Shown: positions 61,578-64,000 of the stretch, one piece after another
Numbering within the stretch: the first letter of the stretch is position 1
How the letters are laid out: every line of letters starts with the position of its first letter
Assembly (NCBI GenBank): GCA_002197995.1
Contig: NGZR01000002.1
Location: 7,254,001-7,318,000, forward strand
Source: Gaeumannomyces sp. JS-464
Lineage: Eukaryota; Ascomycota; Sordariomycetes; Magnaporthales; Magnaporthaceae
DNA length: 64,000 bases
Direction of reading: 5' to 3'
Position numbers and translations under genes: made by a program
The notes under the pieces: generated by a model
What the model saw: only the letters and a program-made list of their open reading frames with translations
The model's database searches: none
What the model was told of the DNA's origin: nothing

Positions 61578-63078
61578 CTCGTTGGAAGGGGATGGGATCG
61601 GGAGGCGGTGGGGCGTGGGGAGAGGCGGCGTTCCTTGGTGGTTGGCTCCAGAATCTGGGACCGATACGGAGCGCTCGCTCGGCCAAAAACGTATGAGACG
61701 GCAGTGTGTGTGTGTAGTAGATAAACAAGACTTGGCGGCGGCCGAATATGGTATATCTTGCTGGCTCCAGGGTACTTTGCTTATCTCGGTTTCGAGCAAT
61801 AGCACCAAAGAAACAACAGCCACACCGACCCTTCAAGCCGTTTTTGCTTGGGCCCTTGGCCCTTTTTCAACTGGACTTCCAAGCGAAACTCACCAGGGCG
61901 ACTGCCGCCCAGTGGGACCCGAGTCCGGCTGGCTCTCCACAGAATTCCAGGACCGACGCCGAAAAGAATCAGGAGTTGCGGCGGTATTACCCCATCGTAA
62001 CTCGGTTGCAGGCTGGAGAGCGGAATCGTTTAGTCATGAACGGAAAATTTTGGGAGATAACGAACAAAGAGGGAGCTGCAGGACACCGACAACGGACTAG
62101 GCTGGAAGTCTAAGGAGGCGAAGACCCTGGCTTCAGGGCGAATTGAACTCCTAGCCGTAAGCTCACCGAAAGGCAGCAAAAACCCGGGTGTTTGGTTTTG
62201 AGACTGGGTGGAAACGGCGCATATCACGAGACCCGAGGAGTTGGGGTGAATGTCCTGAAAAAGGTCCCGCGCAGACACTTTCCGGTATAAGCCGCAATTT
62301 TTTTCTTCTTTTTTTTTCTCCTCTTCTTCTTTTCCGCAGATGGGACGCGCATAGGCCCGCGTATCGCTCTGGGTGGGCACACCGATAAGATGTAGGTCAT
62401 GGTACATAGGTAGGTACCTATGTACCTAGGTAGGTAGTGCACAACCGGGTATAGCATTGGAAACAGGAATCGAGGGGCAAATGATGGCCGCATCAGCAGC
62501 ACAAACCCGATAGTGGGGTTACCGATCCCGGAGGGTGGCGCTGGTGTCTCAAGCCACCTGAACCTGGGCGGCGCGACAAAGTTTGACGTCCATGAAAATC
62601 GTAGGTGGAAATAAAAATATGGGAACGGGAGAGGAGAAAGAATTTTTCTTTCGCTCACGAGGGGCAACTGTAATAAACCAGGTACTGGGCTTTCTGGTGC
62701 GTGCGTCCCTGGATCAACCAGGCTTCTAGAAGGGTTTCGGGCTCACAAGCGGTGAAGCTGCAAGCCTTTGGCAGGCATTCTCCTAGAGCTTCAACCAATC
62801 ATCATTTTGTAGTGGTAGCCTAGCTCAATGTGCCGCATCCCCATAGTATCCGCGATGGAGTTGTGCATATGCGAACGCTTGAAAAAAATTTGAGGGGAAG
62901 GAAGAAAAAAAAAATTGCCAAGAGGAGGGAGAAAAAAGGTAGAAAAAAAATGCCGCGAGGAAAGCTGCTGATAAGCCCTTTTCACTTCCGGTCGCAACCT
63001 TTTCACGAACGACCTACCTCACAACCGTTCGTTGAGGATAGGAATCTGCCGTTATCCGTCGCAACACAACTCACAGCA
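61578..63078. promoter_or_regulatory. Divergent region asparaginase / Vps75-like
   Basis: 1.5 kb without a supported gene. It contains the clustered TAGGTAGGTACCTATGTACCTAGGTAGGTAG motif (62407-62437) and A-rich runs just before ATG 63079. Confidence 0.45.
62407..62437. repeat. TAGGTAGGTACCTA / TACCTAGGTAGG motif cluster
   Basis: Two overlapping copies of a GTAGGTACCTA(C/T)-type palindrome. The same core (CCTAGGTAGG or its complement) also occurs at 9093-9110, 14276, 24022, 33578, 33755, 53819 and 57782, always between genes. Confidence 0.7.
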
Positions 63079-64000
63079 ATGGCTTCCGCATTAGATCTTC
63101 AGCTCGAGGGTAGCTCGGTTACCTTCGAGCAGCTCTTCGAGATCCAGGAGGCCTTCGATGAGACCGAGGTCGAGATCAGTAAGTCCAATCCATGTTTGGC
63201 AGGGAGGGTGCGGCGTTCTGAGAGCGCCCGTTGTTACCTTTGTTTTTTTTTTTTTCGCGCCCGGGACTGGACAACTCTGTCTGACCATGCATGCGCCCCT
63301 ATCAGTCCGTCACCAGGTAAAGCTCAACAAGCCCATCTACGAGAAGCGCGCAAAGGTGGTCGCGGGCATCCCCAACTTCTGGCCCCTGGTCTTCGAGCAG
63401 GCGCCGCCGGACGTGGACGAGTACGTCCAGCCGACCGATGCGGCCCTGCTCATGGCCGCGCTCAAGTCGATCCACGTCTCGCACTTCGAGATCGAGGGCG
63501 GCGCCGCCGACCCCGCCAACGGCGACCCGCGCAGCGTGTCCATCAAGTTCGAGTTTGGCGAGAACGACCACTTCGAGGACAAGACCGTCGAGAAGAAGTT
63601 CTGGTACCGCCGCGCCAAGGGCGGCTCCTGGTCCGGCCTGGTCAGCGAGCCCGTCAACCTCAAGTGGAAGGAGGGCAAGGACCTGACCAACGGCCTGCTG
63701 GCCGCCGTCAAGATGGTCTGGGACGAGGACCAGAAGTCGGGCGCCGCCTCCAAGGACAAGAAGGAGCTGACGGCCTCCGAGAAGGCGCTCCAGAAGAAGC
63801 TCGAGGAGTCGGGCGGCTCCGGCGGCGTCAGCTTCTTCGCCTGGTTCGGCTACCGTGGCAAGAACGTCTCGGCCGAGGAGAGCCGCCTGCAGACCGAGAA
63901 GGAGAAGGAGCACCGGCGCCTCCGGGCCGAGGGCAAGGAGATCCCGGACGAGGAGGACGCCGATGAGGAGGACGAGGATGATGATGACGACGAGGACCCG
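63079..64000 (+). CDS. VPS75: NAP-family histone chaperone, Vps75/SET type (partial, runs off window)
   Basis: The ATG at 63079 begins MASALDLQLEGSSVTFEQLF, the dimerisation helix. An intron at 63179-63305 (GTAAGT...TATCAG) joins EVEI to IRHQVKLNKPIYEKR exactly. The NAP fold follows: IPNFWPLVFEQAP, VDEYVQPTDAALL, VSIKFEFGENDHFEDKTV, KKFWYRRAKGG and SFFAWFGYRGKN, then an acidic Asp/Glu tail (EEDADEEDEDD) that reaches the window edge without a stop. Vps75/SET proteins bind H3-H4, and yeast Vps75 partners the acetyltransferase Rtt109. The assignment to Vps75 rather than NAP1 rests on the short N-terminus and the order of these blocks. Confidence 0.85.

Overview
The window comes from the nuclear genome of a filamentous ascomycete (Pezizomycotina, most likely Sordariomycetes). 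The evidence is short introns of 55-182 bp with GTAAGT-type donors and CTAAC-type branch points, pyrimidine-rich leaders, GC-rich codon use, and fungal families such as a NACHT/ankyrin STAND protein, an amadoriase and a DUF3605 protein. The taxon is inferred from gene content only.

Layout. Positions 1-9100 look accessory: the 3' part of a Tad1-like LINE (1-1531), a microsatellite, a broken NLR-type (NACHT-ankyrin) gene (2796-6256), a DUF3605 gene (6452-7188) and the gag end of an LTR retroelement (7815-8350). Then follow an unrecognised disordered protein (9096-11036, minus), an FHA-like/protein kinase gene with an in-frame UAG (12031-13848), a cytochrome P450 (14703-16645) and a secreted serine carboxypeptidase (16979-18968, minus).

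From 20 kb on the genes are mostly conserved housekeeping genes: exportin-2/CSE1 (20039-23581, minus) divergent from TSC2/tuberin (24814-29872), an UNC93-like membrane protein (30992-32634, minus), an amadoriase-type FAD oxidase (33808-35151), TFIIIC subunit TFC1/GTF3C5 (35494-38000, minus), PP2A B56 (40718-43036), a CID/SR/RGG RNA-processing protein (44248-46422, minus), a small DUF4748-like protein (47193-47865, minus), a WD40-inositol polyphosphate 5-phosphatase (49455-53245), a BCS1-like AAA ATPase (54343-56624, minus), an ankyrin-fused L-asparaginase (59847-61577, minus) and a Vps75/SET-type NAP histone chaperone cut by the window end (63079-64000). No biosynthetic cluster, rRNA, tRNA or CRISPR array was seen.

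The most pervasive oddity is that about a dozen genes, including ones expected to be essential, need one or more single-base frame corrections, often at short homopolymers. This points to residual indels in the assembly rather than mass pseudogenisation, and it weakens any claim that a given gene is dead. Against that background the clearest biological leads are the premature UAG in the kinase domain, in the context favoured by A-to-I mRNA editing in Sordariomycetes, and the retroelement-bordered NLR locus. I did not find a system I can confidently call undescribed.
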